This document shows, in pieces, positions 49,701 to 58,832 of a stretch of 64,000 nucleotides of DNA. Under the pieces are notes generated by a model, which did no database searches, was not told the origin of the DNA, and saw only the letters and a program-made list of their open reading frames with translations. The stretch's first letter is position 1. Every line of letters begins with the position of its first letter. The stretch comes from Dendrophyllia cribrosa. Taxonomy: Eukaryota; Cnidaria; Anthozoa; Scleractinia; Dendrophylliidae. The position numbers were made by a program, and so were the translations under genes. The stretch covers positions 20,836,284 to 20,900,283 of the forward strand of contig JAJLRJ010000010.1 in the NCBI GenBank assembly GCA_024195265.1, given 5' to 3'.

Positions 49701-51221
49701 AGCAACCTCTTTGTGGTTAAGGTTCTCCCCCCTTAAAAGGTTGTTAAAGATGGATGTTATGACAGTAAACCCTACCTTCAGTCTGCTTGTCATTTCTGTA
49801 CAACACCTACTCATCTCTTCAATGTCTGCATGCACATCGTCCAGTTGCTGTAAGATGCAAAATGTCCAGCGAACAGAGAATTACAAGCAAACAAGGAAAC
49901 TTATGCCCCATTCACACCAACGGTTAAACATGTTTAAATGTTGTTTAGTTTAGCTAGGTTTTTAGCCTCTATCTTGAAAAGTTTTAAATGTATATGACTC
50001 AAACTACCTGGAATGGTTGTAAAGTCAATAAAGTTTCTTTTAGTAAAGATTTCACTCCAAATATTACCGGAGGTTAGGAGATATTTTTCTAAACCTGTTT
50101 TAAACTAAACAACATTTAAACATGTTTAAGCGTTGGTGTGAATGGGGTATTAGTTGGGTAACTACTGTAGGTATGAGAAGAATTAAATTTGCAGTAAGAA
50201 CCAATCCGAAATAATTACATGTAAGCTGATTAAAGTTTATATATATTTGTATATTAGTACTATACTGTAGTTTTATTGTTTTTTTTTTTTTCATTTTATC
50301 ATGCTAGCTGTATTTTCCTAATAATTTTTATAATTGTATATAGATGTTATCTTTATATCACTATTTATTATTAGTTTTTTTTATTATTTATTATTAGTTA
50401 TTTAAAATAAATACAAATTGTATATGCATTTATATGAGCCTCGGCTCATTTGCGATATGTGGTTAAATAAAGTTTACCTACAGCCTACCTACCATAAGCT
50501 TATTAAAGAAATAAAAAATGCGGCGAGTGCATCGTTGAGTTATATGTATAAGCATGCAGGAATTTTTAAGAACACGGGAGAAGTGCAGAGAAGCACAAGC
50601 CGAAGACGAGTGCTTCTTGCACTCCTCAAGTGTTCTTAAAAATTCCCAAGTGCTAATTAATATGTACATGTAACCCAACAATGCACGAGGAACAAGATTT
50701 TTATTTCTTTTACAAAATAAAAACGACCACAAAGGGACAAGAATTCGCGTGAAGTAAGGTGCGTGCTTTATCGAGATATAATGAACTCCATCTGACCAAT
50801 CATAGCGCGCGCATTTCTTTGAGCATTTTATAAATGAGTTTATAACAGGTTTGTTAAGTTTGCAAATTAAAACCTTCAGCTAAAATGATACAGCTCCTTC
50901 CACTCACCTGCTTTACCTCCCTGAACGCACTCTCGAAGCTTTCATTAATAGCTAAACTTCGTTTTTCAATGTCTCCACGTAAATTTCGTCGAGATCGCAA
51001 ACTATTATCGGCAAAAAAAGTCGACAAGGCCTTCAGCGCCTCAACCATTTCCTGAGGAATAACAAAATAGTTTGCCTGATTATCGCCATTTTTCTCCACC
51101 CAGGATTTGAAGCTAGGTATAGAATTATTGTTACCTTGTCATTGTCGAGTCTAGTTTCTAAGATCTTGTTTAATTTTCTAGATAGCGGGTTGTTTGGTTG
51201 GGATTCACTGCCTTCCGCCAT
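34777..51221 (-). CDS. COG6: Conserved oligomeric Golgi complex subunit 6, 20 coding exons
   Basis: COG6 is a lobe B subunit of the Golgi tethering complex, which guides retrograde vesicles and keeps glycosylation enzymes in place. Minus-strand exons, 5' to 3': 51221-51135, 51051-50908, 49847-49776, 48398-48340, 47999-47888, 47582-47500, 46544-46474, 46178-46085, 45644-45568, 43591-43540, 43339-43251, 42482-42418, 41490-41399, 41051-40937, 39250-39119, 38609-38442, 37694-37587, 36651-36598, 35453-35374, 34924-34777. All introns are GT-AG and phases agree, giving 633 residues (human about 657). Diagnostic stretches are [19 protein letters not shown] (exon 1), [20 protein letters not shown] (exon 2), [10 protein letters not shown] (5), [11 protein letters not shown] (9), ITEGVCRP (12) and [11 protein letters not shown] (16). 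The start lies in CAAGATGGCGG, a strong initiation context that also fits a YY1-type site. Introns are full of repeats. The exon 13 donor at 41398 was chosen over 41411 because only it keeps frame. Confidence 0.96.
34965..35235 (-). repeat. CCAAT-rich MITE in COG6 intron 19
   Basis: An inverted copy of the family at 9508-9752. It contains ACCAAAACCAAGG, CCAATCACAAC and GCGCCAAGCGCGGGAAAACG and ends AACTCAATTGAAAAGCCGCTCTAT. Confidence 0.75.
35690..35850 (-). repeat. ~100-bp repeat, two units, COG6 intron 18
   Basis: Units reading TTTGAATGGTCACACTTTAG, TTTCATCCACAGA and CAAAAGTTAGAACC are in the opposite direction to those at 37890-38335 and 48575-49005. Confidence 0.7.
36104..36523. mobile_element. 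hAT-like MITE in COG6 intron 18
   Basis: The ends TAGGGTTGCAACGATAC and GTATCGTTGCAGCACTA are inverted repeats. The flanks TTGTTTAC (36096-36103) and TTGTATAT (36524-36531) agree at 6 of 8 positions, fitting an old 8-bp hAT target duplication. The inside is rich in ACGATACGATAC and ATCGCGATAT motifs and has no transposase. Confidence 0.7.
36733..36997 (+). repeat. CCAAT-rich MITE in COG6 intron 17, the most complete copy
   Basis: It begins TAGAGCAGTTTTCAATTGAGTG and ends CACTCAATTAAAAACCGCTCTA, showing both terminal inverted repeats of the family. The interior has paired GATTGGCTA/ACCAATCA boxes and GTTTTGCATTGC. Confidence 0.8.
37890..38335 (+). repeat. ~107-bp tandem repeat array in COG6 intron 16
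   Basis: About four units of GTGACCATTCAAATGAAAGC, GAGCAGTACTTTCCTGTGGT, TGTTTATTATG and TTCTAACTTTTGAGT. The unit is nearly divisible by three, so an open frame of 123 codons runs through it, but this is a repeat effect. Related units lie at 35690-35850 (inverted), 48575-48745 and 48946-49005. Confidence 0.85.
39478..40825. repeat. Dispersed GTCTAGAATAGGGTAT repeat interrupted by a LINE, COG6 intron 14
   Basis: The left part (39478-39785) is matched in reverse at about 52100-52368 (ACTGATCAGTT, TTTACTGGCAAATGGCATT, CGGGCAGTACGGCATTTTTACTGACC). The right part (40680-40825) has the same TAGTCTAGAATAGGGT motif. The LINE fragment between splits the repeat. Confidence 0.65.
40018..40683 (-). pseudogene. 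C-terminal fragment of a non-LTR (LINE) reverse transcriptase
   Basis: An open block of about 220 codons matches the region C-terminal to the RT palm in jockey/CR1-type LINEs: [46 protein letters not shown] and [14 protein letters not shown], then a Leu-rich tail with [10 protein letters not shown]. The catalytic palm and endonuclease are absent, so the copy is 5'-truncated. The 3' end reaches about 39784, where the minus strand ends in ATTGATGGTGATGATG, like a short-repeat LINE tail. It lies in COG6 intron 14 in the same direction as the gene. Confidence 0.85.
41655..42040. repeat. 27-bp minisatellite in COG6 intron 12
   Basis: About fourteen units of TTTTACCCTTGTACACAGGC plus TAGGCAG, head to tail with single-base variants. 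Because 27 is divisible by three, both strands stay open (FTLVHRLGS on plus). It runs directly into a CCAAT-rich MITE at its right edge. Confidence 0.92.
42035..42283 (+). repeat. CCAAT-rich MITE in COG6 intron 12
   Basis: Family copy with GGTTTTGCATTGCTATGC, ACCAATCAGAAGTAGAACC, TTTTCCCGCGCTTGGCGCC and the end ACTCAATTGAAAGCTGCTCTA. The left terminus is fused to the minisatellite. A partial copy lies at 41262-41350. Confidence 0.78.
42641..42782. repeat. Foldback repeat, TATGTTGTAGTT family, copy 2 (COG6 intron 11)
   Basis: The arm TATATGTTGTAGTTCAATTT, extended by TATCCTTGGTTCAA, is repeated in reverse complement at about 42748-42782, so the transcript could form a hairpin with arms of about 35 bases. 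Confidence 0.75.
45079..45200. repeat. 33-bp tandem repeat, about four units, COG6 intron 9
   Basis: Units of GCGCAGTGAATTCTGGCCCA plus AAATGTGTGCGTG follow head to tail, almost unchanged. Confidence 0.85.
46962..47090. repeat. Foldback repeat, TATGTTGTAGTT family, copy 3 (COG6 intron 6)
   Basis: A more diverged copy: ATATGTTGTGTTTCAAATTT on the left and CAACCACAACATAT on the right, with inner CCTTGGTTTCA / GAAACCAAAG. Confidence 0.55.
48575..49005 (+). repeat. ~100-bp repeat units interrupted by a MITE, COG6 intron 3
   Basis: Units of TGTGACCATTCAAAT...GAGCAGTACTTTCCTGTGGT...TTCTAACTTTTGAGTCTGTGG. The last unit is cut at 48745 and resumes at 48946 after a MITE. Confidence 0.8.
48746..48945. 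mobile_element. hAT-type MITE with 8-bp target duplication
   Basis: The ends AGAGGTTTCAATA and its mirror AATGAAACCTCT are inverted repeats. The flanks GTGCTGTC (48738-48745) and GTGCTGTT (48946-48953) agree at 7 of 8 positions. The host repeat is interrupted and reads on afterwards, which confirms both boundaries. Confidence 0.85.
49116..49310 (-). mobile_element. Old Penelope-like 3'-end remnant in COG6 intron 3
   Basis: It is collinear with 25840-26010 (minus-strand 3' region): GAGTTGATAAGG, CACTATAAAGAGATTCAAA, GAGTGAATCAAGAAATTG and GTGGAGCTATGCTA. The hammerhead area is decayed. Confidence 0.65.
49904..50149. mobile_element. PIF/Harbinger-type MITE in COG6 intron 2
   Basis: The ends TGCCCCATTCACACCAACG and the complement of TACCCCATTCACACCAACG are flanked by TTA on both sides (49901-49903, 50150-50152), the 3-bp duplication of PIF/Harbinger elements. 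The arms continue through AAACATGTTTAAATGTTG. Confidence 0.82.
50504..50712. repeat. Foldback element in COG6 intron 2
   Basis: The left arm (AAAGAAATAAAAAATGCGGC...GGAATTTTTAAGAACAC) and right arm (GTGTTCTTAAAAATTCCC...TTTTTATTTCTTTT) are imperfect complements with a central AGAAGCAC / GTGCTTCT pair. No coding capacity. Confidence 0.65.
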
Positions 51222-51533
51222 CTTGGAAATTTTCTACGTGGCCATGCGATTGCGCATACTGCTCTTAACCACCGCTGACTAACCGCTTATTCACCAATAA
51301 TAGAATGCAGAGGTCCACAAGGCCCATCTTCACTTACCGTGATGCATCGCGCATTGTTTATTTTGATTTGGACCCAGATAAATGCGATCTCTCGCGAAGT
51401 GAAATTTTGGCCTCTCATCTCCACGAAGAAATGAACACTGAGTTTGAAATTTCGTTCGACATTGATTTTAAAATTTATTAGTCCAAAGAAGCGGTCCTGT
51501 TAGATATTAAAAGTCCGTTTTACATGTCTCGCA

Positions 51534-51884
51534 ATAGAGTACCGAAGTGTGACGTCACACTTGTGAAATTATGGGATTTGATTAGATATGCGGAAAGGGC
51601 ATGACGAAAAATGTCCGCTTGCCAAAAATCAGCATCTTATTGCAATTTGGGGGTGAGATATTGGCACCGTTATGCTCTGATGACTCCATACAAACCTTTC
51701 TAATTTTTGCCATGGCAAAAATTAGAAAGGTTTGTATGGAGTCATCAGAGCATAACGGTGCCAATATCTCACATGCTGATTTTTGGCAAGCGGGCATTTT
51801 TCGTCATGCCCTTTCCGAATATCTAATCAAATCCATAATTTCACAAATTTAGTTTTTGTGACGTCATCACTTCGGTACTCTATT
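51534..51884. repeat. Large near-perfect palindromic MITE just upstream of COG6
   Basis: The arms of about 160 bases fold around GCCATGGC (51709-51716). They start AATAGAGTACCGAAGTG, contain TGACGTCA-type motifs and differ mainly by a 20-base insertion in the left arm. The same peptide-like frame is open on both strands, which the palindrome fully explains. Confidence 0.88.
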
Positions 51885-52099
51885 TGTCTGGGGCCGCTCA
51901 ACCCGCCTTTGTGTAGCTCCAGTCGCCGAGGTAGTTTCCTCCACTTCGAAAGTTCGAATCGAAAACATTTTTACGTCGAGGGACGCGGAAAACCTCCTGC
52001 TATTTTTACCGAAAGTTTAAGGTCGATGCCCCTTAAAACGAAACCTCCAGCGAGCCGAGAAGTGTTTGTATTTTGTGGGCTGTTATTTGTCACAGTTAT

Positions 52100-52368
52100 T
52101 AGTTAACAGGGGTCAGTAAAAATGCCGTACTGCCCGCCGTACCAATTTTTAAATGCCATTTGCCAGTAAACCTTGTCTAGACTAAATTCTTCACGCAACT
52201 GATCAGTTTCGCTTAAAATGATACCCTATTCTAGACCCAAAATCTCTGATTACCATACCCTATCCTAGACTAAACCGCCTGAAAACCATACCCTTCACAG
52301 CGGCACATACCTATATAGCTCATATATGGGAGTACCCCCCCCCCCCCCCCCCCCGGGGGGTCGACCGG
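52100..52368 (-). repeat. Dispersed GTCTAGAATAGGGTAT repeat, second copy
   Basis: It matches 39478-39785 in reverse complement, ending in a C run (about 52336-52354) where the other copy has CCCGGGGGGAGGGG. Function unknown. Confidence 0.7.
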
Positions 52369-53229
52369 TCATGCATCAACGGTAGTAAAATTCAAATGTC
52401 AACTGACAGTATCTGCGGTGGAAAAAATTACAAAGAAAAGATTCGAAGATAAATCTTAACTAGTAGGCAATCTAATATACCTATTTCTTTTCCATGGACG
52501 ACCGAATTTCTGAGCCAAACCTTCTGAAGGATCTCGTTTCTTGACAGCCGCCTCGAGCCTTCGGCGGTTTGCTTAGAAAACGTATCAGTAACGATGGAAA
52601 ATAAAAGAAAACATACAAAAACAAGATGCAATGCCTGGAATATGAACTAAATATTTGAACGAAATCATCTTGAAGTTAATAGACGATACAGATTCCCCGA
52701 TGTAAACGGATTATTTTAGGAATCAAACTTTCTCGCCTCAAAATGGATTTTCTGGACCCCAGAAATTCTAGAACGCCCGCAATGAGTCACGGTAAGTGAC
52801 GATGGGCCTACTTGCTGGAATACTTGCTGGTACTTGCCGGATCTTCCTTGTGAAAGATCTCGTGCCAGGCGTCACTTGAGTCTTCCTCAGGGCCAGGGCT
52901 ATACTGAAAGAACACATTGTAACGGCTCCTAAAATTTGAAAAATACATGGTTATAAATGATTGGCTAATACATGACATGTAGACAGCGCACTTGTATTAA
53001 AAGATGTTTTAAAACATAAGATAAAAACAATATATAGTGTATGATACAAAACTGAGTTCAGCGTTCGTTCCTTCGGTTAATGCCTTCTGGTGGTAAAGTG
53101 TTCCCTCTATGAATTAAACATAGGCACGCGTTGCGTGCATGAATAATTACCCAAATGATATGAAATGGTGAAAGCAACAAACTCGCATAAATAACCGCTT
53201 GCAGATATACGTTTAGTATATAGTATATA

Positions 53230-53460
53230 TTGTATATAGGGGAAACCAAACGCACGATTCGTGAATGCTTCACAGAACACAGACAAGGGACAAACAACCC
53301 ACAAGACGCCAACTCCACAGCAGCGGTCCCTACACATTTCAACTTACCAGGCCACTCTTCCGCGGACATGAGACTCATCCCGCATGAACTGCAGCCTACC
53401 ATCAATGCTACCCGTCGAAAAGCACGCGAGGCCTTTTTAATTCATAGAACGAACACTTAA
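53230..53460 (+). pseudogene. GIY-YIG endonuclease fragment of a Penelope-like element
   Basis: The 76-residue frame starts within the YIG half (YIGETKRTIRECFTEHRQ) and continues to the usual C-terminus with HFNLPGHSSADMRLIP and RKAREAFLIHRTNT, where the Glu of the motif is retained. The RT and the first half of the nuclease are missing. It differs clearly from the family at 26026-28194. Confidence 0.82.
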
Positions 53461-53644
53461 TCACCAGAAGGCATTAACCGAAGGAACGAACGCTGAACTC
53501 AGTTTTGTATCATACACTATATATTATTTTTATCTTATGTTTACAAGTGCGCTGTCTACATGTCATGTATTAGCCAATAATTTATAACCATGTATTTTTC
53601 AAATTTTAGGAGCTGTTACAATGTTTTTCTTTTCAGTATAGCCC

Positions 53645-53690
53645 TGGCCCTGAGGAATCTGACTAGTTCTATTAGTCGAAATATTGGCCA
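53645..53690 (+). ncRNA. Hammerhead ribozyme-like motif in the second Penelope-like family
   Basis: Stem I TGGCC (53645-53649) pairs with GGCCA (53686-53690). The core CTGAGGA is at 53650-53656. A stem II of GACTA (53661-53665) with TAGTC (53673-53677) follows after a 4-base internal bulge. GAAA (53678-53681) leads into a minimal stem III and the cleavage triplet ATT (53683-53685). The layout matches the minimal hammerheads of Penelope-like elements; the bulge may weaken it. Confidence 0.5.
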
Positions 53691-53994
53691 TTTAATAAAT
53701 CTGCCCTTTGCCGTAGTGCCAGCCTTGCATTCAGTTTTGTATTTTCACCAATAATGTCAACCGCTAGAATCGAGTTGACAAAAATAAACTCATGCAAAAG
53801 ACAACGTATGACAATACACAAAATATGTTCTAAGTTATAATTAGACTTAAAAACAGTCGTATTTTTTTGTGTTGGTCATACGCAGACTGTAGGGCAGGCT
53901 ATGGTCATACGAATACGCGCGGTCTTTGAACGAAAGGTCTGGAGCGAGTAGAGCGTGTAGAGCGGGAGGCTGAAGCGGGCGTGTGAGCGCCCTA

Positions 53995-54290
53995 ACAGTG
54001 TTGGCCAACATTTATTTGATGGCAATGTTGGACGCGTGGCTACTCCCCAACATTGATGGCCAACAATTTGTTGGATGCGTTGCCGGAATATAATTGATTG
54101 TTGCTACGTGGTTGTGTTGGAAAGCTGACTAAACGTGAACCGCAAAACTTGGGCACAATGTTTAACGGAAAGAAACAATTTCAACCACATTCATCAAACA
54201 AATGATGGTGAAACGTCATCCAACAAGGGATGCTAAACGTTCCAACATTGTTGGGCCAACGATGTTGGAACGTTGACGGTTCGAATCTTG
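53995..54290. repeat. Cluster of inverted CCAACA/TGTTGG motifs
   Basis: About ten copies of GTTGGCCAACA-like words in both orientations, including GTGTTGGCCAACATTTATT and CCAACATTGTTGGGCCAACG, resembling the subterminal repeats of a MITE. Terminal boundaries are unclear. Confidence 0.5.
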
Positions 54291-56800
54291 CTTCCGTTCG
54301 ACTCTACCTTTTTTTATTTTTTACAAATGTCGTCTACAAAAAATCCTGGAAAAAATATTTATGTTACCGGAATATAAATTGTCTTTTAACGAAAGACTGA
54401 AGTTTAGAGCGAAAACCAAATGTCGTAAATGAGGTAAATATTGTAAATAATGGATGATTGTAACAAAACAATCATTCGTGGAAGTCATTTCGTGACAGGA
54501 CACAATGCATTTGCTTGGCACTGATTGAAAACAAAGAAAAACTCTACGACAAACAGAATAAATTAACTAAAAAATTACCTTTTAAATGTTTTAATTCAAA
54601 TATATATGCGTCACCAATTTCTCTAGAACCAAGTGAAACCAATTTACATTGGAAATTTTAATGAACGATTGACCCGTAAATGCTTCTAGAAAATGTTAAT
54701 TTGCTTTTAAGTATAACACTACTTATTTGAATTATGCTTTGTATATACGACCCTATTAATTTTGTATAGCTTTAGATAACGATTTCACAGCTTCATATCG
54801 AAAACGTTAGGTAAAAAAAGCTTACAATACTGAAATAAATTAAAAAAAAAGAAAACCGAAGTAACAATTTTGGGTTTGAAAACTGAAGTTCTATCTCAAA
54901 TTTTGAAAAGTAAAAATCAGGAAAGCAAACTCATTCAAATCAATTAAGTTTTCCTCACCCTTACACCTGCAAATGAATTTGCAGGTGAATGTGTGTTTTC
55001 TTAGAGTTTTAAACTTTGATAATCTCCAGGGAGAATTCTCGGACTCGTCATGTTTCTATCTCGATCTGGTTTCTGAGAAAGGAAAGAATCGCAGACTTGA
55101 GTGTAAGTATGAAATTTCTGCCGTTGTTCAGAACAATTTGCTCAGTTCGATCAGTCTGCCAAAGAAATTTCTTTGAAACTGTCCGTTATAGGAGAAAAGT
55201 TTAGTAGTCTATCATGTTTTACAAATAACGCCTCAGTGAATCTCCAAATTCTCAATCAAACGCAAAATTAGTTTCGCATTTAAATCAAGTCATTAACGGG
55301 AGAATAAATGTTTTAAGGCACTTTGCTTATAGCTAGGAGATTGTTTGCGCAACCACAGGGTTGTAAAAAAAAAACATTATTAATAAGAAAAGATTTCAAA
55401 CAATAGAACAACGACCAATCAGAGCTTGATCACTATTTCGACAAAACTCGAATCAAACCAAGCAATTAATAAGTAGTTCGGATTTCTCCTTTATTGAAGA
55501 CTGGTGTGAAAATTCAACGAATTTGGTGCAGTAAATTCAAACTTCTCTAGTCGCTGAAAAAGAAAACGTTAAAAGGTGAGATATAGTCTTTGGGTTTCAA
55601 TTTGGCGCAAAATGTTTAGACATCTAAGCTCAAATTGCGGGTTTAGTATTTTGTCAGGGCAGGTGGTATGACCGGGCTTGCTGTATACTATCGGAACCTA
55701 GACTGGTATTCAACACAAAAATACTATCCAGATAGACATTTAGAAATGGTTGACGGAAAAACTACGTTAACGAAAAAAGTGCGTTCGTTAGTTTTTCTTA
55801 GAAATGAATCCACGTGGACCAATTTTCATTTGGCAAATTTTTCCTTAATATATGACAACAATATTAATATTGCTACAACATGTAACTAACTGGTCTATTC
55901 TTTTCTCTTGCGGTCGAAGTAATAAAAAAAAAAAACAGTCTAGCTCAACCTATGTTTCTAGAACGTTGTCATCTGTTTACACCATTCCAAAGTCGCAGCT
56001 CAACAATGCGAATACTGCTGGTATTAGACGTCTGTTCATCCTTTTTGTGTTTTAGCTAAAAGTCGAATTTTTTTTGCTGCCTGAGTCTCTAAAGGAAATC
56101 CTTGTATTTCCTATTCATTTTCGTTACCGCCCGCGATTGCACTGAAATTTAAAAACCTGCTGCTTGTTTTGGAACAATGTCAAAGTTGTTTCCATGCAAA
56201 TTGCTTTTGAATAATACTGCCGAAATCTTGATCACCAATTTAGCCTGATATATTTTCTCGAGTTATAATGACTATATGAACATACAGTTAATAGTTGTAG
56301 ATATTGAAAATGAAAGATAATTGGCATAATACATGCTTTCATTACTTAATATATCGTGCCTTGAATTTTTCTACAAGTACAAGCAAACTTTGGTCTTTGT
56401 TTTCACTCTTCAAGCTGAAGCACAAGATGATTAATTTTTAACGAAGTTTTGTTTGAAGAAACCAGTACATGTTACTTACAAGAAACATTTGCGTTAACGT
56501 ACGATGACTATCTATTCTTTTTGATTTTTAAATCATTTTGGCTCATAACATAACTCATATCACTGAAATTTCAATCTTTATTTTCTCGTAGTAGAGACAG
56601 TGTACCTCTGTTAATTTCCACGCATGCCTCAGTGATTGATGACTGATCAGTCTATCTAAGGGCGCACTTAGCTTAGACATCTGTTTGGCCGAAGCGTATC
56701 TTTCGGGGTATCATGATGCTGTCTTGTAGTTGTCACGACAACTTACATGACGTTGCTTAGCAATCTTACCGATCGGAAATGGTCAAAGCGTCTTCAGTGA
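54291..56800. other. Gene-free stretch, nothing recognised
   Basis: AT-rich DNA. Open frames of up to 73 codons have no family signature. No convincing RNA gene or repeat is seen. Confidence 0.45.
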
Positions 56801-56810
56801 GCGATCATTA

Positions 56811-57275
56811 AGGCTGGTTCTCATATAATCGTCCCGGTCGCTCCGGTCTTCCGAGTCGTTTCAAAAGTTTTTTGCAAACGACTCAGACGATCGGGACGAC
56901 TCAAGCGATTTGGGTTCTCATATGATCGTCCCGGTCGTCTGGAACGTCAAAAGTGCGGTCGTAAACTGGGTCCGACAACATGTTTTTGGCAATAATACTG
57001 CATTCCGGGGTAGATTTGGGTCGCTTCGATCGCCTCAGTCGTCCCGGTCGCCTGAGAGTAGTTCTCATATGATGATGATGATTTTTCACGATCGTCCCAG
57101 TCGCCCGAACACAGTTCTATCCAAGCGACCGCGATCGTCCCAGTCGTCTGGGTCGTTTGCGATCGTCCCGGGTCGTCTCAGAAGTGTTCTCATATAATCG
57201 TCCCGATCGTCCGTGCACTTTTTGAAACGACTCGGACGACCGGGACAACCGGGACGATTATATGAGAACCAGCCT
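56811..57275. mobile_element. TIR element with TTA target duplication and ATCGTCCCGGTCG subrepeats
   Basis: The ends AGGCTGGTTCTCATATAATCG and their complement (ending GAGAACCAGCCT) are flanked by TTA at 56808-56810 and 57276-57278, suggesting PIF/Harbinger. Many ATCGTCCCGGTCG-like words occur inside in both orientations. The frames on both strands come from these subrepeats. No transposase. Confidence 0.75.
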
Positions 57276-57474
57276 TTAGGGACAGAAATTCGAAAATCAT
57301 TTGAAATCTCTACATGACTATTAAAAATTGATTCAAGTGCGAAACTACAAAGTTTGTCTTTTACTTGCAGCAAATCCCCTTTTTCTTTCCTTTCTCATAT
57401 CTCCAGCACATCTTGCAGCAAATCCCCTTTTCCTTTCCTTTCTTAGAAGCAAATTTGGCTTGAAAACATGTTAA

Positions 57475-58691
57475 CCTAGAGAAAATATAACTAATACTAA
57501 TAGTAATCATAGATTATAGTGCGTCTCCTTATCCCGTGGCACCTCGTCTTGACCTAGTACCTCAGTTTAATGAATTAATTCAGCCACTGTTTAAAAGGGC
57601 TATGTCGCGAGATATGTCACGCAGGCAAAAACGTTCGGCCGTCATCAAACAAATTCACGCTATCGCCGTGGAATCGGGCAAAATCCTGCTGTGCTGTGTA
57701 CACCGAAAGGTCTCAGATTTTTCCGACATGTAAATAGTATATTTGTCTTGATTTCATTTCGGTTATTTATCCGATTCTGAAATCATACTCTTCAGTACAT
57801 GTACTAATACCGGAACCGGAAATGAGAAATTTCTGAGAAAGCCTGTTCTTGGACACCGCGTTAGTGGAGCATGAAATCGACGTTTAAGCCACACAACATT
57901 CAACGTGAATTTCGCAGGATTTTTCGGATAAAATTACAACTACCAGTTGCAAGTAAGACACAAGACTGTTGAATATAATTCCTTTATTAGCTTGACAAAT
58001 TTTAGTCACAAAACTGCGAAATCTTTAGTCGCAAATGCGCCCGATACAGGCGCAATTTCGAGCACTGTAAAGTTAATCTGCGTTCGCCTGGCGCGGCCGG
58101 TCAGTGAATTATTGCTACAAGACATAAGCAAATTGCACCGTACCGTAGAACATCGAGAAGAACGACGTCGGTATTTAGGTGAAAGCTTCCCAAATCAGGC
58201 AGAGAACCACAACAAAATCAAGATAGAACATTCAAAACATACCAGAACGGTAGCGAGGAAAATCTGTAACTTCTTGCTTGATTCCAAAGAGACCCAACAA
58301 CTTACTTGGTCCGGAGAAGAACCTTCGTCCAATTTTTCCACTGCGTACTTTTACTAGGCATTGAAACCTACGATTACGTACGATTCCAAAATCGGGAAAA
58401 TATCCGAAACTAAATCAAGACAAATAGATTATTCACATGTGACATTTCGGAACCCCAGCTCCCCAGGATGATGCCTGATTTTCACGCGATGCTGGATACT
58501 ATTATGACGTTTCAAGATGGCGCAGATTTGGTACCGACACTTTTCTCGATTCGTTCCGCTTAGACGACGCGCTAAGCATGCTGGATACTATTGTGACGTT
58601 TCAAGATGGCGCAGATTTGGTACCGACACTTTTCTCGATTCGTTCCGCCTAGCCGACAAGATTAGGAAGCGTCTCTTTCGTCGACGCAATT
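57475..58691 (+). repeat. Dispersed 1.2-kb repeat, copy B
   Basis: Inverted partner of 10520-11680. It carries an extra internal duplication near its right end (CTGGATACTATTGTGACG and following bases at about 58488-58575 and 58580-58660). A 136-codon frame (57947-58357) here is not maintained in copy A. Confidence 0.8.
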
Positions 58692-58832
58692 AACATTGTG
58701 CCTCCGTTATCCATGACATGAAGTGCTTCAGTGGAATTTAATGTTCAAGATGGAAAACCACAGTCCATCAACAAACATGCACGGTACTCCCCAATTTATA
58801 TGCTTTCCCTTTTCCTCAACAACCGTGATATT

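Larger units (their letters stand above)
52880..53700. mobile_element. Second-family Penelope-like insertion with mirrored 3' ends
   Basis: A minus-oriented 3' region (about 52880-53122) and a plus-oriented copy (about 53225-53700) share CACCAGAAGGCATTAACCGA, AACTCAGTTTTGTATCATAC and AGTATAGCCCTGGCCCTGAG in opposite orientation. The 3' ends face outward. About 100 bases of unrelated AT-rich sequence lie between. The plus copy keeps part of the GIY-YIG domain. Confidence 0.75.

Noticed and set aside
51582..51852. The same ~70-residue peptide encoded on both strands
   Set aside because: A necessary result of the palindromic MITE at 51534-51884.
54262..54320. GGTTCGAATCT resembling a tRNA B box followed by a T run
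   Set aside because: No A box or cloverleaf can be drawn upstream, so neither a tRNA nor a tRNA-derived SINE is supported.
57536..57733. 65-codon frame conserved in both copies of the 1.2-kb repeat
   Set aside because: Conservation is explained by repeat identity; several replacement differences argue against selection on the protein.
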